Counted from the stretch's first letter, positions 34,501-47,236 are shown. The stretch: DNA of 64,000 nucleotides from Thuidium tamariscinum (GCA_947034885.2 OX344749.2:29403501-29467500); one strand, 5' to 3'. The notes: a model not told the origin generated them from the sequence alone. Made by a program: numbers and translations.

Positions 34501-36600
34501 GTGAAAAATATAAATAAGAAAGGTTCCAAATTCTAGAACATTGCATGCGCTTGTTGCAACTTAAATGAAATTAGTTATGAGGAAATGCTTATTTTAACTA
34601 CTCAAAACAACCTTACAAAATCATGACATTCAAAGCATGGCATTCAATTTTGGGAATAGAAGGTAATGCTTGTAAACTAACAATTCGATCTCACAAGTAT
34701 TGTAACATGTCTGATTCATTGGGACTTGCATGAAGAAAGGACTAATTGACTCAGTGTTTGAAGACTTCTTTTGAACTTTGGCAATGGAGTTGAATATGAT
34801 GTTCATTGTTTACCGATGAAGCATGGATCTCTTTTGCATCTTTGAAAAGGAAAGCCCCACAATGAACAAAATGTGAACAAAATTTTCCATTGTTGATGAC
34901 TCTTCAACCAACTCCCAATGCTCTTCAATTAACTAATAATTGACAATTCCTTACTTGGCATTTTAGCAAACTGCATAAAATATACCTTCCCAACATAGAG
35001 AGGATCATAGATAGTCTGGTCTAATTAAGGTAATTTACACAAAACACTTGGCCATCATATTGTAGGACCTCCTTGGGCCATGAACAAGTGGTATTTTTGC
35101 TTGTACATAAATTTTGCATCAAATGTTAACTTTATACGGAACTTGAAATGAATGTACATGTGATGGTTGTAAATATGTATTCATTGAGAAATTTTTTCCA
35201 GTTTCAAAAAAGATTGTGTACTATTTGAAAATAGACCCCAATTGCATATCTACCATTTTAGATATGTCATAGGTGGTGACTAGGTACCCTTTTAAATTAG
35301 TAAACCCTGAGTAAATAAATCCAACATCACTAAAATAATGTCAATTGCTGCAGGTGAAGCAATTGAGAAGTCTCTTCTGTGGTACATCTGTGCAGATATT
35401 ACAATTAACTTATTTTTTTCAAATAGCACTGATGCCACTTCCAGTCTGCTTGCAGTTCAGTTACAGTACTTGATGTTTTCAATTTTATTAGTTGATCTAG
35501 AATATCATGCAATTGGCCCAATTTTGCTTTGGGATCAAAGATTTGCTGAAGCCTTTGCAATATAAGTTAACATTGTTAACCGACTGAACTGAAACCACTC
35601 TCCCACTTGGAGATTGAAATAATACCTCTTTAGCAGAGGTAGGTCCAATTGCCGCTTGGAAATACTTTCGACAAGCTTACTAACATAATTTTAAAAGTTG
35701 AAAGGCATACAAGCACATGACCTTGATTCATGACTAAGGCTTTTGAAATTGGCCGCTTTTCTCCTTCAGGTTGTGTTCAAATCTTATGAAGCCCAACGTT
35801 CAACATTGGAAGCTACACAAAGTTCATGGGTGTCTTTAAGGGCGGACCACCCATTTTTAACCGAAAGATCTGAATCCAAGTTGTAGAGTGTAGCTATTTC
35901 CAACCAAGGCTATGACATGTTATCAACCAAAGTTTGGAATGTGATTTTTCTCCTTTCAAGGTTGGGACTAAAAAGGGCATGTTCCATGTTCCGCAAAGTA
36001 CTTAGAAAGTAGTGAGCAGGAAGCTTAGATTGGAAGCAACACTTTTTTTTGGTATTGTAAATAAACATTAAAGCCTTGCATGCCCTCCCATCAAAGGGCA
36101 AAATTGGGAGGGAGCTACAAACAATGGCATATCTGATTTGGAGTCTGGTGATAAATCGCCAAGAAAAAAAACAAAAAAACTGATTGGAAGTAGTAAGTGA
36201 GAAATTGATTGTACATAAATGATTAGAATTGAAAGAGTTTAGACATTGGCTATGGATTCTAAGCACATTTTGGATCCCAAAATTCATATAAGTCTCAATT
36301 TGGGGAATAAAATTACAAATTTTTTGCAATCCCCATGTATATATATTTCCTACCTTCTTACATAGAAAAAATTTGCATTGATTCACAGTGCTCACACAAT
36401 GTTTCCAAAATTGCTGAAGTGATCAGCTATGGATGATCTGACCTTAGTACGTACAGATGAATCATGCTGCAATAAATTTGCAAATTAAAGGTATGCTTCT
36501 AAAAACTCATCAAGTGCAGATGCAAACATTCCAAAGTTGTGTTCAAAGATGCACTGTACAATACAAAAGTTTTTTTTTTTAAATTTCAGAGTTGGCTGGC
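34501..36600. other. AT-rich spacer
   Basis: No gene is recognised. Open frames at 35338-35565 (plus) and 35910-36395 (minus) show neither domains nor conserved-looking residues; both are treated as chance. Confidence 0.4.
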
Positions 36601-36644
36601 TTGCAAAATGCAAACCATGCTCAATTACATTTCTGACAGCCAGT

Positions 36645-36805
36645 TTCCACAATTTCTTGCAAACTTTGCACTGCTCAACTTGATATCCACAAATCTGGTA
36701 TTGCATCACATTTTTGACAATCTAATTCCACAATTTCCTGCAAACTTTGCAGTGCTAAACATGAAATCCATAAACATGGTATTGAATCAGGAGAGGCCGG
36801 GAGCA
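36645..36805 (+). repeat. 81-base (27-codon) direct duplication
   Basis: Two units start at 36645 and 36726. Each runs TTCCACAATTTCYTGCAAAC, TTTGCASTGCT, and later GGTATTGMATCA. Because 81 is a multiple of three, an open frame (36539-36859, plus) stays open across both and reads PQFLANFALLN then PQFPANFAVLN. I see no gene family here; the duplication alone can explain the longer frame. Confidence 0.7.
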
Positions 36806-37344
36806 CGTACATCTTCAGACAATCTGATCCTCAGTCTGCACACCGGTTGGAATGTCTGATGATTCATAACTTACATACAAACTTGAATTGGGAGCTTTGA
36901 TAATCATCTCACTATTGATGAAGTCATAACCAAATGTAGTGAACGTAGACCTGCTATTGCTGAATTCCCAGCACAGAAACCAAATACCAATCAACTCATT
37001 TCTCCTGTTTGTATCAGCTAGCTCCGGCCAGACGTACAGGACCTTATTTCATCATAGCTGCATTTGAAGGATCAAGCTTTAATTAATTTGCAACAGGCAG
37101 TTCTGATCCAACACTCGTGCACATGAAATCTTGATCCAATTTCGACACCAAGACTCCAAGAGTACTTCGGTGATCGAGTCACAAAACTTTTCTAGCCATT
37201 GCTAGCTGAGAACTTGGTACGTAGATACTTAGACCCATATCAAATCTGCACATCAAGCCGCCGGTCGATCGATCATTTGCAACACCATATATCATCGATC
37301 GACGACAGGATCCCAATTTTCTGCGAAACTAATTCGATCCTCAG
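36806..37344. other. 3' flank of the SAUR gene
   Basis: Spacer and probable 3' UTR of the minus-strand SAUR gene. No other gene is seen. Confidence 0.4.
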
Positions 37345-37776
37345 TCATCGGTACATGTAATTCCCACTCTCACTCTCCATCTGCCACAAAAGCTTCTCGA
37401 AGTCCCCTGCCTCGCACGGAATTCGCAACCCGCCTCCCGTTTCGAATCCGTACTCCTCTTCACTCCGGCGCAGCAACTCACGGAACACCGGATTGCAAAG
37501 GAAGCTGGCCTGGATGACGAACCTCCGCATGTCCGGGCCGACGTAGACTGCCAAGCAGCCCTCCGGCACGCCCACTGGCGCGGCAGCGTCGTCGTCTTCG
37601 TCCGAGTAGTCGTCGGCATTGCGATTCTCCGAGCGGCTGGATCCTCGGCTCCACGACCTCGATGACACGGATCGAAACAAACTTCCCGACGACCCACTGC
37701 AGCGGCCGTTGGGAACCGGCTCGACCTTCATGCACTTCTTCACGAGCTTGCCTACGATCTTTTTCCCGTAAGTCAT
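37345..37776 (-). CDS. SAUR-family (small auxin up RNA) protein, intronless
   Basis: The frame gives 143 aa from MTYGKKIVGKLVKKCMK to GNYMYR. Residues 1-20 are basic, 27-63 are Ser- then Asp/Glu-rich, and the SAUR domain spans about 68-135: VPEGCLAVYVG, then MRRFVIQASFLCNPVFRELL, then EEEYGF, then GGLRIPCEAGDFEKLLWQM. SAUR proteins are plant-specific; best-studied members inhibit PP2C.D phosphatases and so keep plasma-membrane proton pumps active during auxin-driven growth. Lack of introns is typical of the family. An upstream in-frame ATG (43 codons earlier) precedes leader-like sequence, so MTYGKK was chosen. No clear TGTCTC auxin element is seen in the 200 bases upstream; GGTCTC (minus strand, near 37890) is a near match only. 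GC content is far above the flanks. Confidence 0.93.
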   Translation of the reverse strand: MTYGKKIVGKLVKKCMKVEPVPNGRCSGSSGSLFRSVSSRSWSRGSSRSENRNADDYSDEDDDAAAPVGVPEGCLAVYVGPDMRRFVIQASFLCNPVFRELLRRSEEEYGFETGGGLRIPCEAGDFEKLLWQMESESGNYMYR

Positions 37777-38316
37777 GGTGGATGGATTGCAGGCCCGCGC
37801 CCGGCCGGGACTGCAGATTGAATTGCAACAAAGGCGGAACACGGATCGGAGATTGGGAGCTAGCGAAGGAAAGATCGAAGAAGCAGTGATAGATCGAGAC
37901 CACAAATCAAAAGGTTGCTAGCTTAAATCTTGTGACGACTGCTTCGCTTTCGGTGTCGAGCTAGGAAGATGCTTACAATGGATTCTTCTTACACTTTTTG
38001 TTGGTTCTAGAGACTCTTGGGGGCCAATTGGGGAGCAGAATCCAGAAAATTCATAACAAATGTGTTCATACCTGCTTCGTCAATCGAGGGGAAATTGTGA
38101 GGACTCTCTCCATTTATCACGTTGGTCTTTGCATGGGTGATTTGTTTAAGGGTTTTCCAAGAATGCCTACAAGGCAGAATTGACCATTTTGCTCCGTGAT
38201 AGTGGGCTGGGGAAAGTGGGTACCACCACAATTGCACCTTGCCTGAAATGGCCATCATCACTCTATCTACATCTTCAAATTTCAAAAGCAATAAGGTAGG
38301 GGGATGTAATTGCAAC
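37777..38316 (-). promoter_or_regulatory. Leader and upstream region of the SAUR gene
   Basis: The first 130 bases are GC-rich and probably 5' UTR. No defensible TATA box was placed. Open frames here are shadows of the gene or chance. Confidence 0.35.
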
Positions 38317-38933
38317 ATGGTGAATTTCGTTAAAATGGCGGTATTCCTTATGCCATTTTCAGACCACGTGGTCTAGATTGAAAAATGAAAATTGACATCT
38401 AGGAAGGGTATATATTTCAAACATCTAGGATCCTTGTAGATTTCAAAATCTATGATAGTTTTAGATTTCCGACCGCACAGTCTAAAACATCTTGGACAAG
38501 TGTAGATTTCAAACATCTACAACTTATGTAGATTTCAAAAATCTATGGCAGTTTTAGATTTTAGATTGCACGATCTGAATTGTCAAAAGTGCCAACATAA
38601 GAGGATTTTTCAGGGCTTCAGGAGACCGTTTCAGCCCTGTTCCCATGTCTGCGAACGCGTCAGATAAAATAATAATTAAAAAATTAAAAAATATTTTTTT
38701 ATATTAAAATATTATTAAAAAATTTAAAAAATAATTAAATTTTTAAAAAATAAATAAATATTAAAATATTAATTAAATATGATTATCTGATGTGGCAGCC
38801 TCTTGGCCACATCAGATTGCCTCAGTGGCAATGTTCAGAGAGTTCCCATGGCCTGATAACTCACGGTCTTCCAGAGTAGCTAAAAATCCTCTTATGACTA
38901 ATGGAATACTGCCATTTTAACAAAATTTGCCAT
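38317..38933 (+). mobile_element. MITE, TTAAAATGGC family, copy 2, with nested insertion
   Basis: The left end is ATGGTGAATTTCGTTAAAAT followed by GGCGGTATTCC; the right end mirrors it (GGAATACTGCCATTTTAACA, then AAATTTGCCAT). The interior to 38590 is an array of near-palindromes of the type TAGATTTCNAAATCTA plus AGACCACGTGGTCT. A second element at 38596-38896 interrupts it. Copies 1 and 3 are at 18275-18496 and 40648-40958. Confidence 0.75.
38596..38896 (+). mobile_element. Element nested in MITE copy 2, CATAAGAGGATTTTT ends
   Basis: CATAAGAGGATTTTT at the left faces AAAAATCCTCTTATG at the right, a 15-base perfect inverted repeat 301 bases apart. The middle is an almost pure A/T stretch (38665-38785) and then a hairpin, ATCTGATGTGGC at 38785-38796 pairing with 38806-38817. 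A target duplication could not be decided. Confidence 0.7.
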
Positions 38934-40647
38934 CAACCCTCTTTCTAAAAGCGATTTGGTAGATTTTGCCTCTAACATGTACCAAAAGTGTACATTTCAA
39001 GAGGGGGGCGCTTTTAGAAACTGTTGTGTTTTCAACTTCAAAAATTCATAACTAATTCCACCAAGGTCCAAAAAATATGAAATGACTTGGATTAGATGCT
39101 AATTCCATTTTTCTTACCACAAATATTTACTAAAAATTGTTTTAAGGAGTTTAGCTTCCCCAAAATGCAAATCAGCTGGTGAAGGGTCGCTTTTACAGCC
39201 CCCTACTTTATGGGTCTGGATCATTGCAAGAAATATTTGATGTTTTTGTCTAACAATGGTGTAAGTAATTAATGCAATGTTGTGATTGGGTTAATGGCCA
39301 TTAAACCTATTTTCTTTAGATTTGGCACTTTTCTGATTCTCCTATATAGAGAATTTTTCTATAAATTTTGTTTGGTATGTGGTTACCTTTGTCTTAAAGG
39401 TATATACATTATTTATATTTTTAAAATTTAAAAAAAATAGTTTTCTAATTTTAAAATCTTTCCAAAAAAATCATGAGTACTATTGAAAGCACAACAAAAT
39501 TGACAGGTGTTTTACGCAATCACTTGACTTTTAGTATAAATTTTTTTGGAATGAAACAAAACATGAATAATTTGTAAAGTATTCTAAATAGTATGTGAAG
39601 GTGATTGTAAGAAACACTTGTACTATTTTGCATCACATAATACTTTACTGATTGGTTTTTTGTTCATAACTTTTGTATTTTGACTTTGAATGATTAAGAA
39701 TGTATAGATAAGGTACTCATGACTATTATATACCTTGAATTATTTTTTTGTAATTTAATAAAATATTAAACTATTTAAAAACAAACCCCAATTGAATGTC
39801 ACATTTGTCAATTTGGAGGTTCTTAGTATTATTTATCATCCAAAAAAACGAATTTTGAGTTGAAATTTGGAATATCTTCAAAAAATTTATAATATTTGTA
39901 ATCTTTTATATTCTTAATCATATTACATTGAACCTTCTATTTTAAAGATTTCTAAAAATACAAATTTGAAAAAAATTCTCTAGATTTAGTTATCTTGTAT
40001 AGAATTAAGACTAGAAATATCCCCACAAAATGTTTTTTTTCCATACCCACTACTCCTTTCATTTGAAAAACATTATATATGCTCCTTTTTCTATTAGACT
40101 ACATTTCATAGTTAAAATTTCAAATACTTCTCACATTCAAATTTTGGAAAATGCAACAAATTTGTAAGCTTGTCATTCTTAGAGTTCCTAATTTATAAAA
40201 TATTGAGATTTTTTAACCCAAAGGAAAATTTGTCCATTGAAAATTTGAAGAAGACATGGTGTGTCTACTTGGTCAAGGAATTTAGTTTCCCCAAAATGTA
40301 ATGAGATCTTAAAAGATTGCTTCATGAACAAACTATTTTACCCACTTTAACTTAGACATGTCATGACTACCCTAATCAAGTCCAAATCAATAAATTGAGA
40401 GAAAAGACATCGAACATTATATCTCAATTGCTATAAGATATATGTATGCAAATATTATAGGAAAAACATCAAAAATTACTAGTGGACTTAATTGTGATAA
40501 TTTCTAGATAGAAGTTATAGAAGTTAAATCTAGGTAGAACATAGATAGCTTATAGTTTGACCAAAATCATAAGCTATCTATTGTTTACCTAGATTTATGT
40601 TCAAGAATGACGAACATGTCTATAAATGATTACAATAGGATACATTG
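38934..40647. other. Spacer with old repeats
   Basis: No gene. Sequence at 39218-39523 has weak inverted ends of the TGATTGCAAGAAA family (ATCATTGCAAGAAATA facing TTTTACGCAATCAC). A further left end, GGTGATTGTAAGAAACACTT, lies at 39600. The part at 40010-40160 is copy 2 of the old repeat also found at 7270-7460 (minus) and 53280-53390. Confidence 0.45.
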
Positions 40648-40958
40648 ATGGGAAATTTCGTTAAAATGGCGCCATTTCGTTAAATTGGCGCTTTTGAGCA
40701 GTTTAGACTGCGCGGTCTGAACCGTTTTTTCTATCCTAGGATCTACACTTGTACTAGATTTTGGAAATCTACAACTCTCCTAGATTTCTGAAATCTATAC
40801 CAATCCTAGATTTTTTAGATTGTTTGGTCTAATATCTATGCTTGTCATAGATTTCAGAAATCTAAAAGTGTCCTAGATATTAGCAATGTATACTTGTCCT
40901 AGATGTCAAGGTGTGAAAATGGCATGTGGAATACCGCCATTTTAACGAAATTCCCCAT
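40648..40958 (+). mobile_element. MITE, TTAAAATGGC family, copy 3
   Basis: The left end ATGGGAAATTTCGTTAAAAT then GGCG faces CCGCCATTTTAACGAAATTC then CCCAT at the right. Near the left, CAGTTTAGACTGCGCGGTCT, followed by GAACC, is close to a palindrome. The interior contains at least three TAGATTTCWGAAATCTA-type palindromes. It is 311 bases and non-coding. Confidence 0.78.
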
Positions 40959-43900
40959 ATTAGTGGTTTTTTGTGCTTTTCTTTTAGTTACCTTAGATAT
41001 TGATAATACTTAATAAATGACTTCAAATATGCTTGGACTAAATGCTTGCAAGTGTACATTTCATTGCCACATATTTGCAAATCATTTGATAATTTTAATT
41101 TTTTTAGTTGACCCATAATACCATAGAATTGGAAATTTTTTGCTTGGGAATTAAGATTTACTAAAAGAAAATAGTGTCAAAACCAACATAAAAATTATAT
41201 AATATATTTTGGTTGATTAGGGAAATTGGATAGACCATCTTGATTCAAACAATCATCAATAAAACTATATTGATTTTATTTCTTGATTTAGTCAAATTAC
41301 CATTATTCAAAAACCCACCATAGATATCGCACAATGTATAACTTGCCATTTAGCTAGGACTAGAAAATTTAATTTAAATATTCAACAACAATATGATTTT
41401 TAAAAATTGAGCAATATAATCAAAGTAATTCAATACATTTAGCTATTGAACTTAAAGTGGCACTTAACACCATGTTAGAAGAGATGAGAAAGACAATCTC
41501 TTACACAAGACAAAGGAAGAGATAGAACAAAGCATAGGGATATGTAAATTAAGATGAGTAAGAGCTCAATTGCTCATAGTCAAGTCTAAAATACGAATTG
41601 TGGTTAAAGTTTCATTTCAAACCTTAGTTTGTCATAGTAGAATAATTTTCTCAAGAGAATTTGACCTAAGATTAGGTACAAAATCAAGCCAAATTTCATC
41701 TTTGAAATCCCATTAAATATTTTAATCCTCCAATCAAAAGTTACAAGACAAATTTCAAAGAGAAAGTTTGAAATTGTCATAAAAAATGTCTTTTCCAATC
41801 CTTCTTTGAAATTTACCTTCAATATATTATTGGAGGCTTGAAATGTCGAAGAATTTTGAGAAATGAAATTTGGTTTAATTTCCCACCTTTTCATAGTCTA
41901 AATTTTTTTTAAATAATTCTCTTATACTAAAATGAGGTCTGAAATTCTACTATGAAGATGTTTTAACGGATAGCCAAATCAACTAAACAAAGTGTATTTT
42001 GGTCAAAATCAACATAATTTCAAAAAATGCAATGATTAAGTTTTAAACATTTCATGAAGGAAAAAAGCCCAATTTCAAAGGCTTACATGTCAAAATCATG
42101 TCCTTGTATGCCTTTCAATTTTTGAAATTATGTTAATAAGCTTGTTGAAAGTATTTATAAGAGATTCCAAATCAATTGAATGAACCTACCTATCATGATT
42201 GCCGAAAACTACCCCTATTTTGAAAAAAATGTTTTTTTGAAGCATAACTTCTTAAAACACAATTTAGATTGTTGTAAAATTCTCTAAGTATTGTACTTGT
42301 AGTAGAATGCACCTCTAGTAAAAAAAATTGTAAGAATTCAACAAATTCTACATTAAGAAGGGCCCATCTAGAAGTAGAAAATGGCTTGAAATCATTTTTC
42401 AGAGCTTTAGGGGTTAGTTATAATGCTCTATTATAGCTTGCTTCTGAAGCAATTGATTATTCATAGTACAACAACATCAATTTTTGTTTTATTGTACTGA
42501 GTCAAAATACTTTTGAATGTACCTTCAATGATAAAAATTCTGAATTTTGAAAATAAACCAATTTAAAGTTAGAAGTTTATTTGGAGGGACAAATTCTAGA
42601 GTGCATTGAAGAGGCCTTAGTATCATGACATGAAAGTTATTTCTTTTACAATGGCTTAACCAAATACTTCAAAAATGACCATAACTATATTGAGGAAGTC
42701 AAGGTTTTCAACAAAATTTAGACATTTTGTGGCACAAATAGTGCTCCATTCATAAATTAGAGTTAAATTTTTATTTTTTTAAAATTGCCATACTATAATC
42801 CAATCAACTTTTTGTATAAATACAAATGAAAAGATGATTAAAAAATTATATTATTTTGGTTCAAAAAAATAGAAAAATGCTTATTAAATACTTAAGATGA
42901 ATCACAACGATAGTTGAAGAAAACATTATAGGTTTATAAATGGTCGTAGTCTTGATGACTATTGCTCTACTCCAAATTGAAAACACCGCATATTTCATTT
43001 GATGTGTTAGTCATTCCCACTTCATTCAAAGACCTAATGCAATTTTTAAAGTCAAACTCAAATCTTAATTCATGTCAAACTAATTCATCCCTAAAAGTCA
43101 CCTATTTTCTCAAGATTTATGGTTTTCAAAAATTTACTACAAGAAAACCGTTAATAATTACGAATTTGATAACAAATTTTGAATAAAATCTATTTTAATA
43201 TTAATCAAATCTATATATTATTTAATATTTCAAATCACTATTACATATTCCCTTTGTTCTACTAAAAACCTCTAAATCAGGTACAATTGTTGTTCTACTA
43301 AAAAGTTCCATTTTTTAAATTTCGACCATTTCCTAATTGTTAGTTGTATTGAATGACTTTGTCACGGAAAATGAAACAATATAGGAGCATTCCATTAGAT
43401 TTGCAAGCTTGGCCTTGCCTATATGAAGCACATTGTATTAATTGTTCTTGTAAATACTAGTATTGACACTACACTTGGTGACGTCTTCTACGGCTATGAA
43501 AATCTAATCATAAAGTGGATTAGATTTTTTTATTGTAGATATTTTGATTAGAGAACATGTTTTTAATCTTAGTGTTACCACCACCCTTTAAACAATTTAA
43601 AATGACAAAATCGCAAGCATTTACAAACCATACTCAAAAATCATACTTTGTACATTTGAATGTCTAAATGATAGCTCCTAAACTAGAGATTTTGCATAGA
43701 TTTAAGAGATGGGATTCTTGTCCTTAAATGCATGTATTGTTGGCACTATGACTAAAATTATAGTTAATCCTTCAAGGGGAGGATTTAAAGAGGTTTTTAG
43801 TGGAACAAAGGAAGTACAAGTTTTGACATTTTTTAATGACTTTTTATAGCTAGCTTGACATAGTATAAAATGACTTTATCCATGACAAAATTTTCAAATA

Positions 43901-45186
43901 TAATTTCCAATTACATAGTCTAAATTCTTCTTTATAATATTTTTAAAGCCAACAAGTCATAGAGAAGTAAGAAGACTTCAATTTCTAAATTAATAGAATA
44001 TTTTTATAGAAGAATTGTAAGAATTTATAGATCAGAAATATTAAATAATTAGCATACTTTCATACTTTCTATTAAAAACTTGGATGGATTAAATAAAGAA
44101 TTTAAGTAGTTGAAATCATATTATCCTTCCATCATCCTATATAGGGACATTTGACCACCATTAGGAGTAAAAATTAAGATTGTCATAGAAGTTAGATTTT
44201 TTTTCTTGAATGGTATAAGAGGTTTATTGGGCAATTGAAGATTTGAAGGTCTAATCTTCAATCCTTTGACGACCAAACCTTCAAATTTAATTCAAACAAT
44301 GAACACATGAAAATGCATCTAAAGTATATATGAATGCATTTTTTCATCCATTAGTTTATTTGAAGATTCTTATATTAATTCTTTAATATTTGAATACTAT
44401 AAATCCTAAAGACTTTGTTTTTCATAAATTTTATAATTTTAAACATTCTAATAGGTCTAGCCTCCAAAAGTGATTTTTTGAGTTCAAAAAATGACCATTC
44501 AAAAATTATTTAAATTAAAATTATTATAAAATTAAAATTTCAAAGTTCACTTTGCTTAGAACTTGACATTTGAACTTGAGGGAATCAATTTCTTGCAAAA
44601 TCACAAATTTTCAATTTACAATTGACTTCAAAAGGAACTTCAAATTTTGGCTTCAAACTTCATTGAAAAATACTCTGTATAGGTTTGTGTACTAGTTGAT
44701 TTTACTATACAAATATGTTCTGTGGATTATTATTTACAACTAGTATTTCAGTGTCATTCTCAAAATTATTATTCAAAGTTGTTATTTATAATAGAGTTTT
44801 ACAAATTCAAAAACTTGGACTATTGCTTGGTCATTAAATTACAAGTTAATGTGTGAGAAGTATTGATAACATCTAGGATTTTAGATGTGTATAATATACA
44901 AATTCTTTAATTTTTTTGATATTTGAATAAAAGAAGAATTTGTTGAACACAAATTCCTGAAACTATCTATACAATCAACTTTGAAATAACTTTTCATAGA
45001 TCTTTGACAAATAAATTTACATTTAACTTCCATCATTCTCTCCAAATACAATTTCTATCCTTAGGACTTGAATTTAGTAGGATAGACTAAATCTTAGATG
45101 CTATCCATTTTTCATGATATAAAATTTAGAATTTCTTATTGGTATTACTATTTGGAAGCACTAAAACCTTTGGTTTCAACAATACT
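40959..45186. other. AT-rich spacer
   Basis: No gene recognised. AGAGCTTTAGGGGTTAG near 42401-42416 looks like a lone right end of the TTAA-bounded family. A stretch at about 44560-44850 is homologous, inverted, to about 50950-51160 (shared TACTAGTTGATTTTACT and flanking blocks). The open frame at 41604-41894 (minus) shows no domain. Confidence 0.4.
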
Positions 45187-45380
45187 AGTGTGTGAACATG
45201 TAAATGCAAGCAAGTGGGCCTTGAGGATATATATATCCAACTACCATTGAAGGTGCTTATATTTTAAGCACCTATAATATAGGTATTTATAACATAGTTA
45301 CTTTATGGTCATGAATTTTTTTTCAAATATAAACACCTATGATTTAGGTTTGTATATGGTATATTGGGCTTGTGGTCTCA
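45187..45380 (+). repeat. Dispersed repeat, inverted relative to 62915-63115
   Basis: Shared in order with the reverse complement of 62915-63115: CTAGTGTGTGAACATG or a variant, GCCTTGAG, CCATTGAAGGTGCTTATATT, CACCTATAATATAGGTATTT and ATAACATAG. The CACCTATAATATAGGTATTT block is nearly unchanged in both and contains the palindrome ACCTATAATATAGGT. Confidence 0.65.
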
Positions 45381-45805
45381 TGATTTTAGGATTTTATAAT
45401 AGCACCCTTCTTTTTGATATACAATAAATCTTACAACCAAGAAAGAAATGTAAATGCCTGTTTAGTTGATTTTTTTTCATTCTTAGAAAATATTTTACAA
45501 ATCCATTCATAAAAAGCAATGCCATTAACCTCTAAACATCTACAGCCGTCTCCACAATCATAGATTTTAGAAAAAGCATCATAAATTATTATTTGGAAGA
45601 ACATTTTAGAATTGAGATGCAAATAAAAGTTGTAGAGTTTGGGTTTTAGATTCTATCCATATTGTTAGATTCACCAATGCTATCACCAATATTTTTCTAT
45701 AAATTTTCAAAGGAAATTTTCAAAATTCCTTCAAAATTCAATTACAAGAAAATATTTTGATTTTTTGATTAAATTTTGTTGGAATGGATTTGAGATGAGG
45801 TTCTC
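45381..45805 (+). repeat. Left half of the old repeat split by element B
   Basis: From about 45590 on this matches 31400-31612. The matching right half resumes at about 46745. The earlier part is AT-rich and unassigned. Confidence 0.5.
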
Positions 45806-46739
45806 TTAACCCCTAAAGGACCAACATGCCTTTTTTGGCAACATAGCGATTTTGGGCAGGTACGTGTGGCTAGAGATTTTCATATTTTGGAACCAAAATT
45901 TAATAGAAGGTGTGGACAAGGAGTATCTTCAAAGCCCAACAATTTTTGTGACATTTGACTACATGGTTGAAAAGTTATTGCATAAAATGTTGTTTGTTTC
46001 TCAACTCGGGCAGTTCGGGCAGATCGGAAAAAATCACTTTTTTTGGAATTAAAAATATGAAATTGGTTTCATAGATTTATATATACATGGAAATCTTTGA
46101 ATCATTCCATTTGGATTAATGAGTCAAAAGTTATGAAGAATTTTAGTTTGCGGGTAGTTATGGATTCTCTTCTCTAAAATAAACTTTGAAGTCCTTTATT
46201 TTACTCAATTTTCAATATTTTTGAAAAAAAATGAAAACATTGGGTGTAGGTTGTTTATTACAACATTTGAACCATTGGGATTGGCATTTTTTAATTCAAT
46301 AAATAAATTGTTACCATTTTTGTATTTTGAATCATTCTCTACTTCTTTCTACTTACTATTTTTTTTGTACATGTTGTACAATTCCAAATGATATGAAAAT
46401 TTTCAAGAATGTATACAACTTGAATTGGAAAATTAATCCAAAGAGTTGCAACCATTTTGGACATTTTTTCATACAAATGTGGCCTTCTGAAGTGCAGCTG
46501 CCCGGATTTTCTCAGTGAAAAAAAAATGATTTTTGTAACTTCAAACACTAATATCTTGCAATCTACATAGTGGAAATTTCTGAAATTTTTTCTACATCTT
46601 TCCAAACTAGTGCACTAAAAGATCCTACGGTTATTTATGTCAAAAAATGTTTTTTTTTCTGAAATTTAGTAGCTGTCCTAGAAATGACAATTTTGGAGCA
46701 ATTTTGGTGGAAACATAGTTGTGGTCCTTTAGGGGCTAA
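45806..46739 (-). mobile_element. TTAA-bounded element, copy B (934 bases)
   Basis: It starts TTAACCCCTAAAGGACCAAC and ends GTGGTCCTTTAGGGGCTAA. Interior blocks (CCCAACAATTTTTGTGACAT, GGGCAGTTCGGGCAG, GAGTCAAAAGTTATGAAGAA) match copy A in inverted orientation. The surrounding old repeat is uninterrupted in its relative at 31.6 kb, which independently defines the insertion. Confidence 0.8.
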
Positions 46740-47236
46740 TATAATAATTTTTTTGAGAATTCTTGTATTATTTAATTCTTTGAATTTCATTTTTTCAATT
46801 CCAAGTTTGAACTAGAGTCAAAGCAATTTTGGCTTGGTTAAGTGGTTGACATACTTTCACATTTGTAATTTAAAAAATATATATACTTTAGTAACACCAA
46901 TTCCAATCTTTGGATAACACAACAACTCTATAAAGTATCTCTAGAAATTAGGATGACTTTCATCTAAATTGTAAAAAAAAAAATCAAATTTTCAATTTTT
47001 CAATTGTCCAAAAACTGGATGTTGGAGCACTTCATGGTTAACCAATTTTATCTTAAGGTGGAAGCATCCAAAACCATTAGTATAAGCAATTCAACATAGT
47101 TAAAGGCATTTTTCAAAAAAATATTATTTTTATAGTATTAGCAAGTGAAAATAATGAATATAAAAAAAAATAGATTTTTTTGGATGTCGTATGTAGTTTC
47201 TATGATTTTTCAAAGTATTAGCTGCCTAGACCAGAA
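46740..47236 (+). repeat. Right half of the old repeat split by element B, then spacer
   Basis: TTTGAACTAGAGTCAAAGCA through TAAAGTATCTCTAGAAATTA match 31675-31830. After about 46980 no similarity was noted. Confidence 0.5.
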
